This document shows, one piece after another, positions 62,799 through 64,000 of a stretch of 64,000 nt of DNA; the first letter of the stretch is position 1, and every line of letters starts with the position of its first letter. The translations under genes and the position numbers were made by a program. The stretch is from Trichococcus shcherbakoviae. GTDB taxonomy: Bacteria > Bacillota > Bacilli > Lactobacillales > Aerococcaceae. Under the pieces are notes generated by a model. It had not been told where the DNA came from, searched no databases, and saw nothing but the letters and a program-made list of their open reading frames with translations. The stretch spans positions 1,831,501 through 1,895,500 of the forward strand of contig NZ_OY762653.1 in the NCBI RefSeq assembly GCF_963666195.1. Reading direction: 5' to 3'.

Positions 62799-63368
62799 CT
62801 ATTTCACGATTCCAAACCCACCGGCCCATGTGATTTCTTCTTTGACGGCCAGTGTCATCTGCAGGAAGCCGAATGCTTCCAGTTCGCGTGCGCGTTTCAA
62901 GCTGCCGGCGTCAACGACCGTTAACGGGCTGTCTTTCAGCGCAGTGATCAATTGCTCTTTCGCGTCTGCAAAATCAGAAGCCAGCAACACGACTGTAGGG
63001 ATTTCACCACTGACTTTACCTGAAGCCAATGTTCCGGCGAAATTTGTGTTGAAGCCTTTGACAACTTTGCTGTTTGGAAGTTTCTTCTGGATTTCCGAAG
63101 CAGCAGAGCCATCTGCCGGCACAACCAATTCGTCCCACGTTTCGAAGTTTAATGGATTGGTGATATCAACGACAATTTTTCCGTCCAATTGCTCTTTATA
63201 ACGGCTGATCACATCATCGACCGCAGGATAAGGGACTGCCAATACAACGACTTCATCCAGTGTTGCATCCGTTTCATGTTCAACATAATTCACTGCATTT
63301 CCTGCAGCTTCAAAATTCTTTGCGATTGCTGTTGCCATATTGCCTTTTCCGAAAATTGTTACGTTCAT
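62799..63368 (-). CDS. NADPH-dependent F420-reductase-like protein
   Basis: A 189-residue Rossmann protein of the F420-dependent NADP oxidoreductase family. VTIFGKGNMATAIAKNFEAA is the dinucleotide motif, VVDITNPLN is conserved, and VKGFNTNFAGTL matches the substrate side. The organism group does not make F420, so a flavin or quinone-like substrate is more likely. AGGAGGAACTACA precedes the ATG. The promoter carries the same operator as the QorB-like gene at 29650, suggesting joint control by the HxlR regulator. Confidence 0.85.
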   Translation of the reverse strand: MNVTIFGKGNMATAIAKNFEAAGNAVNYVEHETDATLDEVVVLAVPYPAVDDVISRYKEQLDGKIVVDITNPLNFETWDELVVPADGSAASEIQKKLPNSKVVKGFNTNFAGTLASGKVSGEIPTVVLLASDFADAKEQLITALKDSPLTVVDAGSLKRARELEAFGFLQMTLAVKEEITWAGGFGIVK

Positions 63369-63426
63369 TGTAGTTCCTCCTGGAAAATTTATTGGGTGTG
63401 GAATGGGCTATTCGTCCCATGCATTC

Positions 63427-63489
63427 ATTATAGACATTTCAGCTATCAATCTGTAAGTAGGCACTTTTTCATCAGTAGGTTACAAAAAG
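63427..63489. promoter_or_regulatory. Promoter and HxlR-type operator, second copy
   Basis: For the leftward gene, -35 TTACAG (63456-63451), an 18-base spacer and -10 TATAAT (63432-63427). TGTAAGTAGGCACTTT (63452-63467) is identical to 30589-30604 and again covers the -35; GTTACAAAAA follows at 63480-63488 as the other half. Confidence 0.75.
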
Positions 63490-63558
63490 GTGCGTACTAG
63501 TCAGCCGGAATGCTGTCATATAAGATGGGATTAATTAAATTTGATTGGGGATGTAAAC

Positions 63559-63918
63559 ATGTTTGAACATATTGCGTGGATTTTTGAGTTAACATTAAAT
63601 ACTAAAGAGTTGTCCGGTTTGAAAGAACTGATGAATGAAATGGTGAACACAACAAAGGAAAATGAGCCAGGCACATTGGCTTATGAATGGACTGTTTCGG
63701 AAGATGGAGAAATTTGCCATATTTATGAATGCTACGAAAGTGATGAAGCTACTTTAGCGCATCTTGCAACATTCAAAGAAAAATATGCTGCACGTTTGAT
63801 GGCCTTTGGCGATGCAACCAGTTTTGTCGTTTATGGTTCACCCAATACAGCTGTAATTGAAGCTTTGGACGGTTTTGGGGCTAAATACATGGCGCCTATC
63901 GGTGGCTTTAGACGTTAA
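63559..63918 (+). CDS. Antibiotic-biosynthesis-monooxygenase-like (ABM) protein
   Basis: A 119-residue ferredoxin-fold protein: LNTKELSGLKELMNEMVNTT, EPGTLAYEWTVSEDGEICHI and YECYESDEATLAHLATFKE are typical of YgiN/ABM-like quinol monooxygenases or heme-degrading relatives. GGGGATG precedes the ATG at 63559. It is divergent from the F420-reductase-like gene across the HxlR-type operator, and a short-chain dehydrogenase gene begins 23 bases downstream. A role in quinone or electrophile handling is inferred. Confidence 0.78.
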   Translation: MFEHIAWIFELTLNTKELSGLKELMNEMVNTTKENEPGTLAYEWTVSEDGEICHIYECYESDEATLAHLATFKEKYAARLMAFGDATSFVVYGSPNTAVIEALDGFGAKYMAPIGGFRR

Positions 63919-63941
63919 CATAAAGGAGCGAGGAACTAGTT

Positions 63942-64000
63942 ATGAAAAACATCGAAGAATTATTAGGCTATCAAGGTAAGACAGTCGTGATCACTGGAGC
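63942..64000 (+). CDS. Short-chain dehydrogenase/reductase, 5' fragment
   Basis: Only the first 19 complete codons are in the window: MKNIEELLGYQGKTVVITG. This is the start of a Rossmann fold as found in SDR enzymes. AAAGGAGCGAGG precedes the ATG. It probably forms an operon with the ABM-like gene. Confidence 0.65.
   Translation, partial: MKNIEELLGYQGKTVVITG

Overview
The window looks like chromosomal DNA of a low-to-mid G+C Firmicute of the Lactobacillales, probably Carnobacteriaceae and perhaps Trichococcus. That is inferred from the gene content (PTS sugar systems, maltose phosphorylase, a BmpA/Nup-type nucleoside importer, RpoN) and from Firmicute-style AGGAGG ribosome sites. No rRNA or tRNA gene is visible, so the genus is a guess.

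Layout. 1-7.1 kb: maltose locus, with a PTS EIIBC facing left and maltose phosphorylase, beta-phosphoglucomutase, aldose epimerase and a LacI-type regulator facing right; palindromic operators lie between them. 7.1-8.7 kb: IS5-type insertion sequence. 8.8-15.4 kb: an A+T-richer module with an AraC-type regulator, a ribose/rhamnose-class ABC importer and L-rhamnose mutarotase, flanked by two near-identical terminators. 15.7-24.8 kb: a sensing locus (membrane-anchored periplasmic-binding protein, IS1634-like insertion, histidine kinase, response regulator, second anchored binding protein) followed by a mannose-class PTS. Both promoters carry TGTCA-N11-TGACA, so the sensor probably controls the PTS. 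25.1-28.9 kb: CdaR-type regulator, GntP permease and glycerate kinase. 29-38.6 kb: housekeeping and stress genes (YccF, a QorB-like oxidoreductase with HxlR regulator, esterase, histidine phosphatase, Fe-S protein, MgtE with a structured leader, metallophosphoesterase, RpoN). 39-47.6 kb: purine nucleoside salvage (deoD, a Crp-like regulator, deoB, BmpA/ABC importer, NCS2 permease). 47.7-51.4 kb: two nested group II introns (a twintron). 51.7-56.8 kb: poorly characterised genes including an ATP-grasp/esterase pair. 57.1-62.7 kb: ascorbate-class PTS with PRD regulator and split transketolase. 62.8-64 kb: redox genes; the first shares an operator with the QorB/HxlR pair.

The most unusual structure is a set of four intergenic arrays of hairpins (21.9, 32.3, 33.3 and 51.5 kb). 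Within each array the hairpin centres are about 50-52 bp apart, but the stem sequences differ completely between arrays. Other notable items are the twintron with a frameshifted outer reverse transcriptase, an 85-bp exact dispersed repeat, a branched RNA leader before mgtE, and a textbook TGTGA-N6-TCACA site beside a Crp-like gene. Start codons were chosen by ribosome-site spacing. All family assignments come from recognising motifs by eye, without a database search.
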